From Methylobacterium terrae (lineage in GTDB: Bacteria; Pseudomonadota; Alphaproteobacteria; Rhizobiales; Beijerinckiaceae), in contig NZ_CP029553.1 in NCBI RefSeq assembly GCF_003173755.1, positions 5,336,001-5,400,000 of the forward strand: DNA of 64,000 nt, written 5' to 3'. Both the position numbers and the translations under genes were made by a program. Below, one piece after another: positions 8,776 to 18,616 of this stretch. Positions within the stretch are counted from its first letter, which is position 1. Each line of letters starts with the position of its first letter. The notes beneath the pieces were generated by a model that had not been told where the DNA came from, did not search any database, and saw only the letters and a list, made by a program, of their open reading frames with translations.

Positions 8776-9735
8776 TCAGTTGGGGCGGGCCTGCTGCATC
8801 TTGGCCTCGAGCTCCTTGTCGACCGCCCGGCCGTAATTGATGACGAACATCATGCCGTCGACGGCGCGGCCGCGCTGGAGGTTGGAGAGCAGCACGGTGG
8901 TCTGGTAGCCCTGCGGGTCGGTGATCCGCCACTGGCTCAGGGTCTTCATCGCATCGTCGAAGTAGAGCGCGATGCGCGAGGTGCCCCCGAGCGTCGAGCG
9001 GTCGTCGAGCACGATGCGGATGCCGCCGGGCTCGGCCGAGACGTCGGTGACGGTGAGGTCGCGGGCGAGGTCGATCTTGTCGCGCAGCAGGAATTTCAGC
9101 GGCGTCTGCGAGATGAAGTAGAGGTCCTGGGTCGCGAGCTTGCGGTCGCGCACCGCCACCGAGGTCCCGTCGGCGACGACCTCGAGGGAGGAGGGCTGGT
9201 CGTAGTCGAAGCGCAGGCGGCCGGGCTTGGCGAGGGTGAGCTTGCCGCCGATCTTGCGCCCGTCGGCGCCGATCTGGACGAAGTTGCCGGTCAGGGTCGA
9301 GACGCCGTTGAAGTAGGCGTTGGCGCGCTCGATCACCGCGGCCGGGTTGGCCGGATCGACGGCCGCCGCGGTGGTCGCGGCGGCGACCTGCTGGGCGGGC
9401 CGGCCCGCTTCGGGGGCCGTCGGCACCGCGGCGGTCTCGACCGGCTCCGGCGCGGCGTTCTTGGTCCCCCCGAGGGAGGAGGGCCGGCGCGGCGGCAGCG
9501 GCGCCTTGGCGGACGCGCCGGAACCGGGCCCGGACGGTGCCGCCTGGGCCGGGGCCGCCTCGGGCTGGGCCTCGGGGCCTGAGTCCTTGCGGCCGAACAG
9601 GCCGTCGAGGAACGACGAGACCTGCGCCTCGGCCGGAGAGGCCGCGAGCACGGCCGGCATCGCGAGGGCGGCGACCGTGAGCGCGGCGCCGAGGGACGCC
9701 GCGCGGAGCGGGCCGGAGCGAGGACGGCCGTTCAT
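8776..9735 (-). CDS. lolA: Outer-membrane lipoprotein carrier protein LolA, with long proline-rich insert
   Basis: The periplasmic chaperone that carries lipoproteins from LolCDE to the outer membrane. There is a signal peptide (RAASLGAALTVAALAMPAVLA, ending near AEA), then about 90 residues rich in Pro, Ala and Lys, then the LolA domain from about residue 130 (NAYFNGVSTLTGNFVQIGA, LTLAKPGRLRFDYDQPSSLE, WRITDPQGYQTTVLLSNL). At 319 residues it is well over the usual 200 because of the linker. The start is set by GGAGA before MNGRPRSGP. ftsK ends 148 bases upstream on the same strand. Confidence 0.9.
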   Translation of the reverse strand: MNGRPRSGPLRAASLGAALTVAALAMPAVLAASPAEAQVSSFLDGLFGRKDSGPEAQPEAAPAQAAPSGPGSGASAKAPLPPRRPSSLGGTKNAAPEPVETAAVPTAPEAGRPAQQVAAATTAAAVDPANPAAVIERANAYFNGVSTLTGNFVQIGADGRKIGGKLTLAKPGRLRFDYDQPSSLEVVADGTSVAVRDRKLATQDLYFISQTPLKFLLRDKIDLARDLTVTDVSAEPGGIRIVLDDRSTLGGTSRIALYFDDAMKTLSQWRITDPQGYQTTVLLSNLQRGRAVDGMMFVINYGRAVDKELEAKMQQARPN

Positions 9736-9883
9736 CGGCAGGGTTCTCCGTGGTGGCGGACGGGGACGGACGGGCTCGCGCGGTCGAGCCGACGCCGCGC
9801 CCGCCCGACGGGTGGGTGTGCCGCAGGGGACCGGCGCCACGATAGAGCCGCCCCCTGTGGCGAATATGCGACGGCGGGGCCGC

Positions 9884-12800
9884 TCACGCCTCCTCGCCTC
9901 CCGCCTGCGGGGCGGGCTCGATCAGGATCTCGCGCTTGCCGGCATGGTTGGCGGGGCCGACGATGCCCTCGCGCTCCATCCGCTCCATCAAGGAGGCCGC
10001 CCGGTTGTAGCCGATCTGCAGGCGCCGCTGGATGTAGCTCGTCGAGGCCTTCTTGTCGCGCAGCACCACCGCCACCGCCTGGTCGTACAGGTCGGCCGCC
10101 GGATCGCCGAAGCTGCCCTGGTCCATGACCGGGGTGTCGGGGCTCGCTGCGGCCTCCTCGACCTCGTCGTCCGCCGTGACGGCGTCGAGATAGGAGGGGC
10201 GGCCCTGGCGCTTGAGGTGGGCCACGACCTGCTCGACCTCGTCGTCCGAGCAGAACGGCCCGTGCACCCGGGTCGTGCGCCCGCCGCCCGCCATGAACAG
10301 CATGTCGCCCTGGCCGAGCAGCTGCTCGGCGCCCATCTCGCCGAGGATCGTGCGCGAATCGATCTTCGAGGTCACCTGGAAGGAGATCCGGGTCGGGAAG
10401 TTCGCCTTGATCGTCCCGGTGATCACATCCACCGACGGGCGCTGCGTCGCCATGATCAGGTGCAGGCCGGCCGCGCGCGCCATCTGGGCGAGGCGCTGGA
10501 TCGCCCCCTCGATGTCCTTGCCCGCCACCATCATCAGGTCGGCCATCTCGTCGACCACGATCACGATGTAGGGCAGGGCGGAGAGGTCCATGACCTCGTC
10601 CTCGTAGACCGCCTCGCCGGTCTCGCGGTCGAAGCCGGTCTGGACGGTGCGGGTGATCACCTCGCCGCGCGCGCGGGCCTCCGCCACCCGGGCGTTGAAC
10701 CCGTCGATGTTGCGAACGCCGAGGCGCGCCATCTTCTTGTAGCGCTCCTCCATCTCGCGCACCGCCCATTTGAGGGCGATGACCGCCTTCTTGGGATCGG
10801 TGACGACCGGGGAGAGCAGGTGCGGGATGCCGTCGTAGACGGAGAGTTCCAGCATCTTCGGGTCGACCATGATCAGACGGCACTCCTCCGGCTTCATCCG
10901 GTAGAGGAGCGAGAGGATCATGGTGTTGATGGCGACCGACTTGCCCGAGCCGGTGGTGCCGGCCACCAGCAGGTGGGGCATGCGGGCGAGGTCGGCGATG
11001 ATCGCCTCGCCGCCGATGTTCTTGCCCAGACACAGCGCGAGCTTCTGCTTGGTCTCGGTGAAGACCGGCGAGGTCAGGAGCTCGCGCAGGTAGACCGTCT
11101 CGCGCTTGAGGTTCGGCAGCTCGATGCCGATGGCGTTGCGGCCCTGGACCACCGCGACGCGGGCCGAGATGGCGGACATCGAGCGGGCGATGTCGTCGGC
11201 GAGCGAGATGACGCGGCTCGACTTGGTGCCGGGTGCGGGCTCCATCTCGTAGAGCGTGACCACCGGGCCGGGGCGCACCGCGAGGATCTCGCCGCGCACG
11301 CCGAAATCCTGGATCACCTGCTGCAGCTGCAGGGCGTTGTCCTCCAGCATCTCGGGATCGAGGTTGCTGCCGTCCGATTCCCGCGGCTCGGCCAGGAGGT
11401 CGACCGAGGGCAGCTCGTAGGGCACCTCGACCATGCGGGCGGCCGGGCGCAGCGGAATCGTGGCGACGGGCGCCAGGATGTCGTCCTCGTCCTCTCCGTC
11501 GTCGTCCGCGTCGAGGCCGAGATCGGTGACGAGTCCCGTCGTGCCGATGACGAGGCCGTGCGGCTCGGCGGCCGGTACCTCCGGCAGGGCGGCCGACCAG
11601 GCCGGCGTCACGGAATCCGGCTCGGGAGCGGGAGAGGCGGCCTCCATCGCGGCCGGCACCGGCTGCTCGGCCATCGGCACCGGTTGCGAAGCGATCGGCA
11701 CCGGTTGCGAAGCGATCGGCACCGATGGCGAAGCGATCGGCAGGATGATGCGCGGCGGGCGCGGGGGGGCGGGCAGGGTCGGGGCCGGCGGCTGCGCGTT
11801 GAGGCGGCCGGTCGGCACGTACACGAAGGGCTGCGAGGCCGGCCGGCCGGCCGGCTCCGCCGCGGGATCCTCGACCGGCGCGGGCGCGAGGGCCGTCGCG
11901 GCCTGCGGTGCGTCGGCCTGCGCCGTCTCCTCGGCCATCGCGACCGGCAGCGTGCCGGCGGCGATGAACGACCACGGCACCGGGGCGAAGGCCATGGGCA
12001 TGAAGGCGGGCTGGGGCGTTGCGGCCGACATCTCGTCGACGGGAAGAGGGGCGGCAAGGGGCAGCGGGGCGGCCGGAGGCTCGACCGCCACCGGCACGGA
12101 GATGATCGTCGCCTCCGGCGAGTCCGGCACGTCCGCCTCGTCGGCGAGGGGCGCGTAGGTGAGCGCCAGCATCGGAGCGGGCGCCGGCAGCAGGATCGTG
12201 GCGGGCAGCGCTCCCGCCACGGCGGAGAGATCCGACGAGGATGCCGGCTCGATCGCATCCGGCGTCGCCGCGGCGTTCCGCTCCGCCGCGGGAGCCGGCT
12301 CGCCCTCCGCGTCCGCCGGCACGATCACCGGGACGTCGGCCTCGATCACGATCTCGACCGGCGCGTCGCCGACCGATCCGGGCACGGCCCCAGCCTCCGC
12401 GACGACAACCTCGACCGTCGCTCTCGGCTCCTCGGCAGGGTGCAGGTTTTCGGCAGGTTGACGTTCGTCGGGCAGGGCCTCGATCGTCAGGACTTCGACT
12501 TGCAAAGCTTCGACTTGCAAAACTTCGACTTGCAAGGCCTCGACTTGCGGCGCCTCGACGACCGCCTCGGGCGGCAGCCGGTTGTCCTGCTCGGCCGCGG
12601 TCGGGAGCGGGCGGGTCCAGTCGTGCTGCAGCAGGCGGTCGAGGGCGTAGACCGGGCGCGGCGGCAGCGAGCGCAGGTGCGAGACGTCGACCGGCACCAG
12701 GATGGCGCTGTTCGGCACGTCGAAGACCTGCACCGGCGCCTCCATGGCGGTGGCGGGCTCGGGAATCGAGAGGTCCGGCGTCGACGGGAAGGTCCCGGCG

Positions 12801-14308
12801 AGGACGGCCGCGATCTCGGAAGCCGGAGCGGCGGGCTGCGGAACGGTGATCTCCTGGGCGCCGGCCCGGGTCTCCGGGGCAGCCGGTCCCTGTGCCGTGG
12901 GCTCGGCCACCGGCTCCATCATCGTGACGGGCTCGGTCGGCGCACCGGCGACGGCCGGCCCCTCGGCCGGAGACGTCGCCTCGGCGGTCGCAGCCGTCTC
13001 CAGGAACGTCACCGTCTCCCAGGACGCGACCGCTTCCCACGACACGATCGTCTCGTCGGACGCCGCCGTCTCCCGGGACACGCCGCCTTCTCGCGGCGCG
13101 GCCTCTCCCTGGGGAGCCGTCTCCTGGGGATGGCGCAGCAGGTGGTCCGGCGTGCGGGTGAAACGTACCCCCGGCGGCAGGACGTAGGGCTGGCGCCACA
13201 GGGGCACCGCCGCGGCGGCGGCCCGCGCCTCGGCTTCGGCCCGGGCGGCGTCGGCCTCGGCGCGCGCCGCCTCGGCGGCCGCGATCTCGGCGGCGGCGCG
13301 GGCGGCGGCCTCGGCCTCCGCGGCGAGCCGAGCCTCCTCCTTCTCCCGCACCGCCTGCTCGCGCCGGCGCTGGCGCGCCTGGAGCACGTGGTCGGGCGTG
13401 CGGGTGAAGCGCACGCCGGCCTCGGCGGGCCGTTCGACCGGCGCGGGGCGCGCCCGCACCTCCGGTGCCGCCTGGTCCGGCTCCGCCTCGCGGCGGCGGG
13501 CACGGGTCAGCACGGCCCGGGCCGGGCCGGCGGGGGGAATCGGCATCGACCAGCCGCCATCGGGCACGAGGGCGGGATCCGGCGCCCAGTGCGAGGCGCG
13601 GCGCGGGGCCGGTACTTCCGGCGCGACCTCCACGATCGGCGCGGCCACGGGCTCGGGCTGGGGCGCGGGATGGAGCACGGGCTTCATCACCGGCTCCTGG
13701 CGGTACGCCCGGGCCGGCTCGGCCGGGGGCGGGGGCACGAAGGCTCCGGGCGCGGGCGACCACGCGTCCGGGCCCGGGGAGAGGCGCGCGGCGCCGGCCC
13801 CCTCGACGGGGCCTCTGCCGTAACCGTCGTCAGCCCGGGCCTCGGGCTGCCGCGGCGGAGCGGCGCGCGCCGGCTCGGGCCAGGAAGCCGGCAGCGGTGC
13901 CGTCGGGCCCGGTTCCGGCGCCCAGGCCTCGGCCGGGGCGGCGAAGTGCGGCGGGGGAACCGCCCGCGCCGGGTGCGGGGCGGGATGCGGCCCCGGGGCG
14001 AACGGGCTCTCGCTCCACGGTTCCGGCGGCATCGCGGGAGCGGCGTCGGGCCGCGTCGCATCGGGCCGCACCAGGGCGTCGGCCATCCAGCTCGGAGCGG
14101 CGCGGCGGCTCAGGCCGTAGTCCCGCTGGGCCGGCGGCGCGGCCGGCGGCGCGAAGCGGCGGGCGAGGATCGCCCGCAGGCTCATGACGGTCTGGGCGAG
14201 GACGCCCAGCGGGCGCTCCCGGCGCCCGGGCGTGCGAAGATGGTCGCGCACCCGCTGGGGCGCGCGCGGCGAGGAGTCGGAGAAGGGTGGCCGTCCCGAT
14301 TGTCTCAT
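9884..14308 (-). CDS. ftsK: FtsK/SpoIIIE-type DNA translocase without evident membrane domain
   Basis: A 1474-residue protein. The C-terminal 500 residues are a complete FtsK motor: Walker [15 protein letters not shown], Walker [28 protein letters not shown], and a gamma winged-helix domain ([20 protein letters not shown]) that reads KOPS-like sites. This motor pumps DNA during chromosome dimer resolution and division. The first 950 residues are a Pro/Ala/Glu-rich linker, and I find no run of hydrophobic residues long enough for the four helices that normally anchor FtsK. The linker repeats a motif, [10 protein letters not shown], twice (near residues 295 and 380) and has two tandem-repeat patches. 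Start MRQSGRPPF is the earliest supported codon; [10 protein letters not shown] at 14185 is the alternative. Confidence 0.9.
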   Translation of the reverse strand: MRQSGRPPFSDSSPRAPQRVRDHLRTPGRRERPLGVLAQTVMSLRAILARRFAPPAAPPAQRDYGLSRRAAPSWMADALVRPDATRPDAAPAMPPEPWSESPFAPGPHPAPHPARAVPPPHFAAPAEAWAPEPGPTAPLPASWPEPARAAPPRQPEARADDGYGRGPVEGAGAARLSPGPDAWSPAPGAFVPPPPAEPARAYRQEPVMKPVLHPAPQPEPVAAPIVEVAPEVPAPRRASHWAPDPALVPDGGWSMPIPPAGPARAVLTRARRREAEPDQAAPEVRARPAPVERPAEAGVRFTRTPDHVLQARQRRREQAVREKEEARLAAEAEAAARAAAEIAAAEAARAEADAARAEAEARAAAAAVPLWRQPYVLPPGVRFTRTPDHLLRHPQETAPQGEAAPREGGVSRETAASDETIVSWEAVASWETVTFLETAATAEATSPAEGPAVAGAPTEPVTMMEPVAEPTAQGPAAPETRAGAQEITVPQPAAPASEIAAVLAGTFPSTPDLSIPEPATAMEAPVQVFDVPNSAILVPVDVSHLRSLPPRPVYALDRLLQHDWTRPLPTAAEQDNRLPPEAVVEAPQVEALQVEVLQVEALQVEVLTIEALPDERQPAENLHPAEEPRATVEVVVAEAGAVPGSVGDAPVEIVIEADVPVIVPADAEGEPAPAAERNAAATPDAIEPASSSDLSAVAGALPATILLPAPAPMLALTYAPLADEADVPDSPEATIISVPVAVEPPAAPLPLAAPLPVDEMSAATPQPAFMPMAFAPVPWSFIAAGTLPVAMAEETAQADAPQAATALAPAPVEDPAAEPAGRPASQPFVYVPTGRLNAQPPAPTLPAPPRPPRIILPIASPSVPIASQPVPIASQPVPMAEQPVPAAMEAASPAPEPDSVTPAWSAALPEVPAAEPHGLVIGTTGLVTDLGLDADDDGEDEDDILAPVATIPLRPAARMVEVPYELPSVDLLAEPRESDGSNLDPEMLEDNALQLQQVIQDFGVRGEILAVRPGPVVTLYEMEPAPGTKSSRVISLADDIARSMSAISARVAVVQGRNAIGIELPNLKRETVYLRELLTSPVFTETKQKLALCLGKNIGGEAIIADLARMPHLLVAGTTGSGKSVAINTMILSLLYRMKPEECRLIMVDPKMLELSVYDGIPHLLSPVVTDPKKAVIALKWAVREMEERYKKMARLGVRNIDGFNARVAEARARGEVITRTVQTGFDRETGEAVYEDEVMDLSALPYIVIVVDEMADLMMVAGKDIEGAIQRLAQMARAAGLHLIMATQRPSVDVITGTIKANFPTRISFQVTSKIDSRTILGEMGAEQLLGQGDMLFMAGGGRTTRVHGPFCSDDEVEQVVAHLKRQGRPSYLDAVTADDEVEEAAASPDTPVMDQGSFGDPAADLYDQAVAVVLRDKKASTSYIQRRLQIGYNRAASLMERMEREGIVGPANHAGKREILIEPAPQAGGEEA
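11673..11735. repeat. 21-bp tandem repeat in the ftsK linker
   Basis: Three consecutive copies of a 21-base unit (ATCGGCACCGGTTGCGAAGCG, the third with two changes) encode on the minus strand a repeated PIASQPV-like heptapeptide. A fourth, more diverged copy lies to the left. The unit is a multiple of three, so copy-number change keeps the frame. Confidence 0.85.
12492..12551. repeat. 15-bp tandem repeat in the ftsK linker
   Basis: Four consecutive 15-base units of the form ACTTCGACTTGCAAA encode a repeated [10 protein letters not shown] pentapeptide. The first two arms are nearly identical and the fourth is GC-enriched. The unit length preserves the reading frame. Confidence 0.85.
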
Positions 14309-14482
14309 GATGCCGAAGGTGTGTGTGGGCGGCCCGCGGCCGCGTCGCGTGCCGCCAGTTAGCCACGGCATCGTTAACACCCGATTAGGCACGCGGGCCG
14401 GCGGCCGCCTCCGGGGTACCGGGCGACGCCCCGGCGCGTTAAGGACGAGGGGCATTTCCGGCGAGAAGGGACCTTTCGCGCG
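14309..14482. promoter_or_regulatory. Divergent ftsK/nadE intergenic region
   Basis: A 174-base gap between divergently transcribed ftsK and nadE. It must carry both promoters, but no convincing box pair or palindrome stands out. AGAAGGGAC before the nadE ATG is a weak ribosome binding site. Confidence 0.35.
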
Positions 14483-16525
14483 ATGTTTCGATCCCTCTAC
14501 CGGCACGGTTTCGCCCGCGTCGCGGCCTGCGTCGGCCGCAGCCACATCGCCGATCCGGACGCCAACGCGGCCGAGATCCGGCGGCTCGCCGAGACCTGCG
14601 ACGCGCAGGGCGTCGCCGTGGCGGTGTTCCCCGAGCTCTGCCTGTCGGGTTACGCGCTCGAGGACCTGCTGCTGCAGGAGACGCTGCTGGAGCGGGTCGA
14701 GGCGGCGCTCCTCGCCCTCGTCGAGGCCAGCCGCGCGCTGATGCCGGTCCTCGTGATCGGCGCGCCGCTTCGCCACCGCAACCGGATCTACAACACCGCA
14801 GCGGTGATCCATCGCGGCCGGCTGCTCGGGGTGGTGCCGAAGAGCTACCTGCCGAACTACCGCGAGTTCTACGAGAAGCGCCACTTCGCCCCCGGCGTCG
14901 GGATCACGGCCGAGACCCTCCGCATCGGCGGGACGGAGGCGCCGTTCGGGACCGACCTGCTGTTTCCGGCCGAGGACCTGCCCGGCCTCGTCCTCGGGGT
15001 CGAGATCTGCGAGGACATGTGGATCCCGGTGCCGCCCTCGGCGCTCGCCGCGCTCGGCGGCGCGACCGTGCTCGCCAACCTCTCGGGCAGCCCGATCACC
15101 ATCGGGCGGGCGGAGAGCCGCACGCTCCTGTGCCGCTCGACCTCGGCGCGCTGCCTCGCCGCCTACATCTACGCCGCGGCGGGCCCGGGCGAATCGACCA
15201 CCGACCTCGCCTGGGACGGCCAGACCGCGATCTTCGAGGACGGCGAGACCCTCGCCGAGGGCGCGCGCTTCCCCGCCGAGCCGCAGGTGACGCTCGCCGA
15301 CATCGACCTCGACCGCCTGCGCCAGGAGCGGGCCCAGATGGGCAGCTTCGACGACAACCGGGCGGCCCTGACGCCCGGCGCGCCGGCCTACCGCCGGGTG
15401 GCGTTCCGCCTGGCACCCCCGGACGCCGATCTCGGCTTCCACCGCACGGTCGAGCGCTTCCCCTTCGTGCCCGCCGATCCCGCCCGCCTCGCCCAGGATT
15501 GCTACGAGGGCTACAACATCCAGGTCGCCGGCCTCGCCCAGCGCCTGCAGGCGATCGGCACCCGCCGGGTGGTGATCGGCATCTCGGGCGGGCTCGATTC
15601 GACCCACGCGCTGATCGTGGCGGCCCGCGCCTTCGACCAGCTCGGCCTGCCGCGCTCGGACATCCTCACCTACACGATGCCGGGCTTCGCCACCTCGGAC
15701 GAGACCAAGGGCAACGCCCACCGGCTGATGGCCTCCCTCGGGACCCGCGCGGCCGAGCTCGACATCCGGCCCGCCGCCCGGCAGATGCTCGCCGACATGG
15801 GCCACCCGTTCGGGCGGGGCGAGGAGGTCTACGACGTCACCTTCGAGAACGTGCAGGCGGGGCTTCGCACCGACTACCTGTTCCGCCTCGCCAACCAGCA
15901 CGACGCGATCGTCATCGGCACCGGCGACCTGTCGGAGCTGGCGCTCGGCTGGTGCACCTACGGCGTCGGGGACCAGATGTCCCACTACGCGGTCAATGCG
16001 GGCGTGCCCAAGACCCTGATCCAGCACCTGATCCGCTGGGTGATCGCCTCGGGCCAGTTCACCGCTGAGGTCGGCCGCACCCTGGAGGCGATCCTCGAGA
16101 CCGAGATCTCGCCCGAACTGGTGCCGGCCCGGGAGGGCGAGACGATCCAGAGCACGGAATCGAAGATCGGCCCCTACGCGCTGCAGGACTTCAACCTGTT
16201 CTACACGCTGCGCTACGGCTACCGGCCCTCGAAGATCGCCTTCCTGGCGCTGATGGCCTGGGAGGACGCCGCCCGCGGGCCCTGGCCGCCCGGCTTCCCG
16301 GAGGCGAAGCGGGGGACCTACGCCCTCCCGGAGATCCGGGCCTGGCTCGCGGTGTTCCTGCGCCGCTTCTTCGGCTTCAGCCAGTTCAAGCGCTCGGCCC
16401 TGCCGAACGGCCCGAAGGTGGCGGCCGGCGGCGCCCTCTCGCCCCGGGGCGACTGGCGCGCCCCCTCCGACGGCAACGCGCGGATCTGGCTCGAGGAACT
16501 GGAGAGCCACGTCCCGGAGGGATGA
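14483..16525 (+). CDS. nadE: Glutamine-dependent NAD(+) synthetase
   Basis: A 680-residue, two-domain enzyme that makes NAD from nicotinate adenine dinucleotide with glutamine as nitrogen donor. The N-terminal amidase domain shows the triad E51 (FPELCLSGY), K120 ([18 protein letters not shown]) and C176 (GVEICEDMW). The C-terminal synthetase carries the ATP pyrophosphatase loop [11 protein letters not shown] near residue 367, and [16 protein letters not shown] further on. Length and domain order match the large bacterial NadE type, as in Mycobacterium tuberculosis. It stands alone, divergent from ftsK. Confidence 0.96.
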   Translation: MFRSLYRHGFARVAACVGRSHIADPDANAAEIRRLAETCDAQGVAVAVFPELCLSGYALEDLLLQETLLERVEAALLALVEASRALMPVLVIGAPLRHRNRIYNTAAVIHRGRLLGVVPKSYLPNYREFYEKRHFAPGVGITAETLRIGGTEAPFGTDLLFPAEDLPGLVLGVEICEDMWIPVPPSALAALGGATVLANLSGSPITIGRAESRTLLCRSTSARCLAAYIYAAAGPGESTTDLAWDGQTAIFEDGETLAEGARFPAEPQVTLADIDLDRLRQERAQMGSFDDNRAALTPGAPAYRRVAFRLAPPDADLGFHRTVERFPFVPADPARLAQDCYEGYNIQVAGLAQRLQAIGTRRVVIGISGGLDSTHALIVAARAFDQLGLPRSDILTYTMPGFATSDETKGNAHRLMASLGTRAAELDIRPAARQMLADMGHPFGRGEEVYDVTFENVQAGLRTDYLFRLANQHDAIVIGTGDLSELALGWCTYGVGDQMSHYAVNAGVPKTLIQHLIRWVIASGQFTAEVGRTLEAILETEISPELVPAREGETIQSTESKIGPYALQDFNLFYTLRYGYRPSKIAFLALMAWEDAARGPWPPGFPEAKRGTYALPEIRAWLAVFLRRFFGFSQFKRSALPNGPKVAAGGALSPRGDWRAPSDGNARIWLEELESHVPEG

Positions 16526-16632
16526 TCCCGGACGCATGATCCCGCGGGGGCGATCCAGAAACCCCGCAGGAGTATGAGCGTTGGTCGGGCCCTGGGGCCG
16601 GAAAGAGCCCTCAGCACGGGAGCCCGACCCGC

Positions 16633-17277
16633 ATGGCCGCCACGCCCGCCGACACCGACGCCCTGCCGAACGGCCCGCTCGACGAGACCGCGGTGCATGT
16701 CTGCGTCGACATGCAGAATCTCTTCGCCCGGAAGACCGCCTGGCATACCCCCTGGATGGGGCGGGTCCTGCCGCGGGTGCTGCACCTCGCGAGCGCCGTG
16801 CCGGAGCGCACGGTGTTCACCCGCTTCGTTCCGGCCCGGCATCCCGGCGAGGGCCGGGGCTGCTGGAAGCGCTACTGGGAACGCTGGGCCGAGATGACGG
16901 TGGACCGGCTCGGCGAGGAGATGGTCGAACTGGTGCCGGACCTCGCGGCGCTGACGCCCCCCGGCACGGTCGTCGACAAGACCGTCTACTCGCCCTGGAT
17001 GGAGCCGGGCCTGGAGAACGCCCTGCGGGCGCGCCGGGCCGAGACCCTGGTGATCACCGGCGGCGAGACCGACGTCTGCGTGCTCGCGACCGTGCTCGGC
17101 GCCGTCGACCGCGGCTACCGCATCGTGCTCGCCACCGACGCGGTGTGCTCGTCGTCGGACGAGACCCACGACGCGATGATGACGCTCTATCGGCAACGCT
17201 TCGGCCAGCAGCTCGAAGTGGCGACGACCGACCAGATCCTGCAGAACTGGAATTTGTCCGAGTTGACGAAACGATGA
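16633..17277 (+). CDS. Isochorismatase-like cysteine hydrolase
   Basis: A 214-residue member of the cysteine hydrolase superfamily. The catalytic triad is visible as D26 (CVDMQNLF), K116 ([10 protein letters not shown]) and C149 ([20 protein letters not shown]). Such enzymes cleave C-N or C-C bonds in amides such as nicotinamide, carbamoylsarcosine or isochorismate. The substrate cannot be read from the sequence. It follows nadE by about 100 bases, so a nicotinamidase-like role in NAD recycling is possible but unproven. The metal-site residues of true nicotinamidases are not obvious. Confidence 0.85.
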   Translation: MAATPADTDALPNGPLDETAVHVCVDMQNLFARKTAWHTPWMGRVLPRVLHLASAVPERTVFTRFVPARHPGEGRGCWKRYWERWAEMTVDRLGEEMVELVPDLAALTPPGTVVDKTVYSPWMEPGLENALRARRAETLVITGGETDVCVLATVLGAVDRGYRIVLATDAVCSSSDETHDAMMTLYRQRFGQQLEVATTDQILQNWNLSELTKR

Positions 17278-17501
17278 GCGTGCCGCCTCCGGCGTTGCGC
17301 GAGCGTGACGCGCCCGTTTCCCATGTCGTTCCGAGGTTCCCGGCTCGCACGTTTTCGTGATTCGGCCCCGCTCGGCACCCACGCACCTAAGGTCATGGCC
17401 GAGATCGCGGTGGCGCCCGTCGGCGACGCCTGACATAGTCTCGGCCAAATCAGCCGGTAGCGATGGACGCCATGGCAGCACCTGCGAGCGGAGGCGATCC
17501 G

Positions 17502-17729
17502 ATGCGAAGCTACAACCTGTTCTGCCTGAGGAGCATCGACGGCCTGGTCTGCGCCGTGCCGGAGGATTACGCCGTGCCGGCCTTCGTCACCGAGGCGCGC
17601 TGGGCCTTCGGCGGCAAGCTCGACGGCAGCACGCCCCGGCCGGTCGGCTTCGACGGCGCCGCCGCGGCGACCGCGGTCCGCTTCAACGGCTTCTACCTGT
17701 TCCAGCGCATGTCGGCGGCGCAGGGCTGA
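17502..17729 (+). CDS. Small hypothetical protein
   Basis: A 75-residue protein starting MRSYNLFCLRSIDGLVCAVP, with GGAGGC eight bases before the ATG. The frame has strong GC3 bias. It is compact and mixed alpha/beta in character (aromatic-rich, RWAFGGKLDG, NGFYLFQRM), with no signal peptide or membrane segment. I do not recognise the family. The gap to the cysteine hydrolase before it is about 220 bases and contains no other frame I can support. Confidence 0.6.
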   Translation: MRSYNLFCLRSIDGLVCAVPEDYAVPAFVTEARWAFGGKLDGSTPRPVGFDGAAAATAVRFNGFYLFQRMSAAQG

Positions 17730-17845
17730 CCGTGACCGGCCGGGAGAGGACCCGCGAGTCGGACATCGCGGCGAGCATTCCTTAAAGGTCGGTCAGGCAT
17801 GATCGCGGCATCCGAAACCCGCGAGGCCGAACGGGGCTGGCCGCC

Positions 17846-18238
17846 ATGTCCGACATGTCAGAGTTGCGCAGGGAGGCCCGCCTGCGGACGTTCCTGAAGG
17901 GACGCATCCTCTTCAACAACGGCAATTCCAGCATGGATTGCCTGGTGCGGGACCTCTCCGGCTCCGGCGCCCGCCTGATGCTGAGCCAGACCGCGACGCT
18001 GCCCGAAGGCTTCGACCTCCACATCCCGGCCAAGGATCGCACCCACCGGGTGACGCTGCGCTGGCGCAAGGAGGACAGCGTCGGCGTTACCTTCGCGGAG
18101 GAGCCCGTTCAACCGCCGGCGCCGGAGACCGATCCGGCGGCGCTTCTCGCCCGCATCCGCGCGCTGGAGGCCGAGAACGAATCCCTGCGTCGTCAGCTCA
18201 AGGAGGCGGAGACTCTCCTGCTCGAGCGCACGCCCTGA
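17846..18238 (+). CDS. PilZ domain protein with C-terminal coiled coil
   Basis: A 130-residue protein with a PilZ fold in residues about 5 to 85. The c-di-GMP-binding motifs are present: the RxxxR-type RREARLR near residue 8 and DLSGSGARL near residue 37. Residues 100 to 126 (RIRALEAENESLRRQLKEAE) form a leucine-zipper-like coiled coil, which suggests dimerisation. It probably couples c-di-GMP level to a partner such as a motility or polysaccharide machine, but no such gene is adjacent. It ends 70 bases before a bidirectional terminator. Confidence 0.9.
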   Translation: MSDMSELRREARLRTFLKGRILFNNGNSSMDCLVRDLSGSGARLMLSQTATLPEGFDLHIPAKDRTHRVTLRWRKEDSVGVTFAEEPVQPPAPETDPAALLARIRALEAENESLRRQLKEAETLLLERTP

Positions 18239-18249
18239 CGCCTCGCACG

Positions 18250-18291
18250 GACGAGGCCCTCTGAACGACAGACGAGGCCCTCTGAACGACA
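18250..18291. repeat. 21-bp perfect tandem duplication
   Basis: GACGAGGCCCTCTGAACGACA occurs twice head to tail directly after the PilZ gene and before the terminator hairpin. It has no obvious coding meaning. Confidence 0.85.
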
Positions 18292-18308
18292 AAGGCTTGA
18301 AACGGACG

Positions 18309-18338
18309 AAGGGCCGCCCCGTTGCCAGGGCGGCCCTT
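18309..18338. terminator. Bidirectional hairpin terminator (PilZ gene and small ORF)
   Basis: AAGGGCCGCCC pairs perfectly with GGGCGGCCCTT around an eight-base loop. It lies downstream of the PilZ gene on the plus strand and downstream of the 23-codon small ORF on the minus strand, so it can serve both. Confidence 0.78.
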
Positions 18339-18345
18339 CCATTGC

Positions 18346-18391
18346 CGAACCGCGGTTCGACTCGTCGATCTGTCAGGATCTACCGATCCTG
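18346..18391. other. Two further hairpins in the 3' region of the small ORF transcript
   Basis: A 14-base perfect palindrome CGAACCGCGGTTCG (18346-18359) and a stem CAGGATC/GATCCTG with a TACC loop (18374-18391) lie between the stop of the small ORF and the terminator. They would make the 3' end of this short minus-strand RNA highly structured. Confidence 0.6.
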
Positions 18392-18408
18392 GACTGTTCG
18401 TCGTACGC

Positions 18409-18480
18409 TCAGGCCTTGAAGCCGGAGGCGACGATCCAGGTCCGGCGCGCAGACGACCGCGGCTGATGACAATGAGACAC
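18409..18480 (-). CDS. 23-residue small ORF with extended Shine-Dalgarno
   Basis: A GTG-initiated frame encodes a basic peptide that begins MSHCHQPRSSARR and ends TWIVASGFKA. Its ribosome binding site is exceptional: 15 bases, AAGGAGGTGATCCAG, are exactly complementary to the 3' tail of 16S rRNA, with GGAGG seven bases from the start. A promoter precedes it and a terminator follows, so this is a self-contained unit. There is no downstream minus-strand gene, so it is not an obvious leader peptide. Function is unknown. The His-Cys-His start and the C-terminal WIVASGFKA are the features to search for in relatives. Confidence 0.62.
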   Translation of the reverse strand: MSHCHQPRSSARRTWIVASGFKA

Positions 18481-18494
18481 TGGATCACCTCCTT
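18480..18494 (-). promoter_or_regulatory. 15-nt anti-Shine-Dalgarno complement (ribosome binding site)
   Basis: Read on the minus strand, AAGGAGGTGATCCAG would pair without a break with the 16S 3' end. Most genes here have only four to six matching bases. This is the strongest ribosome binding site I noticed in the window and decides the start of the small ORF. Confidence 0.75.
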
Positions 18495-18515
18495 CCTGTT
18501 GTTGCCGATGATCCG

Positions 18516-18543
18516 AATGTAACCATCCGGCGGCGTTGTGCAA
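18516..18543 (-). promoter_or_regulatory. Predicted sigma-70-type promoter of the small ORF
   Basis: On the minus strand TTGCAC is followed after 16 bases by TACATT, which places the transcript start near 18509 and gives a leader of about 30 bases. It faces away from the MBL-fold gene. The spacing is slightly short, so the call is moderate. Confidence 0.5.
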
Positions 18544-18616
18544 TGCGGCCCGGGCGCGGCGAAGGGTCCGCGCATCCGCACCTTGACCTCGGCCTTCCCG
18601 CGGTCATCTCCCCCGC

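Noticed and set aside
11673..12551. CRISPR-like repeats
   Set aside because: The units are contiguous without spacers and encode repeated peptides in the FtsK linker.
9320..14362. 1680-codon open frame on the plus strand opposite ftsK
   Set aside because: It is an antisense shadow caused by high GC; its text is Arg/Gly/Asp-rich with no domain, whereas the minus strand encodes a complete FtsK motor.
14309..16537. Possible N-terminal extension of ftsK across nadE
   Set aside because: The open frame continues but lies antisense to the intact nadE gene and adds no membrane helices or conserved text.
18351..18365. tRNA T-arm-like GGTTCGACTC
   Set aside because: The flanking bases do not form the T stem, and no acceptor or anticodon arms are present.
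18480..18494. Fragment of 16S rRNA gene
   Set aside because: Only 15 bases match the 16S 3' end and no other rRNA text is nearby; the antisense reading as a Shine-Dalgarno site before a small ORF explains it.
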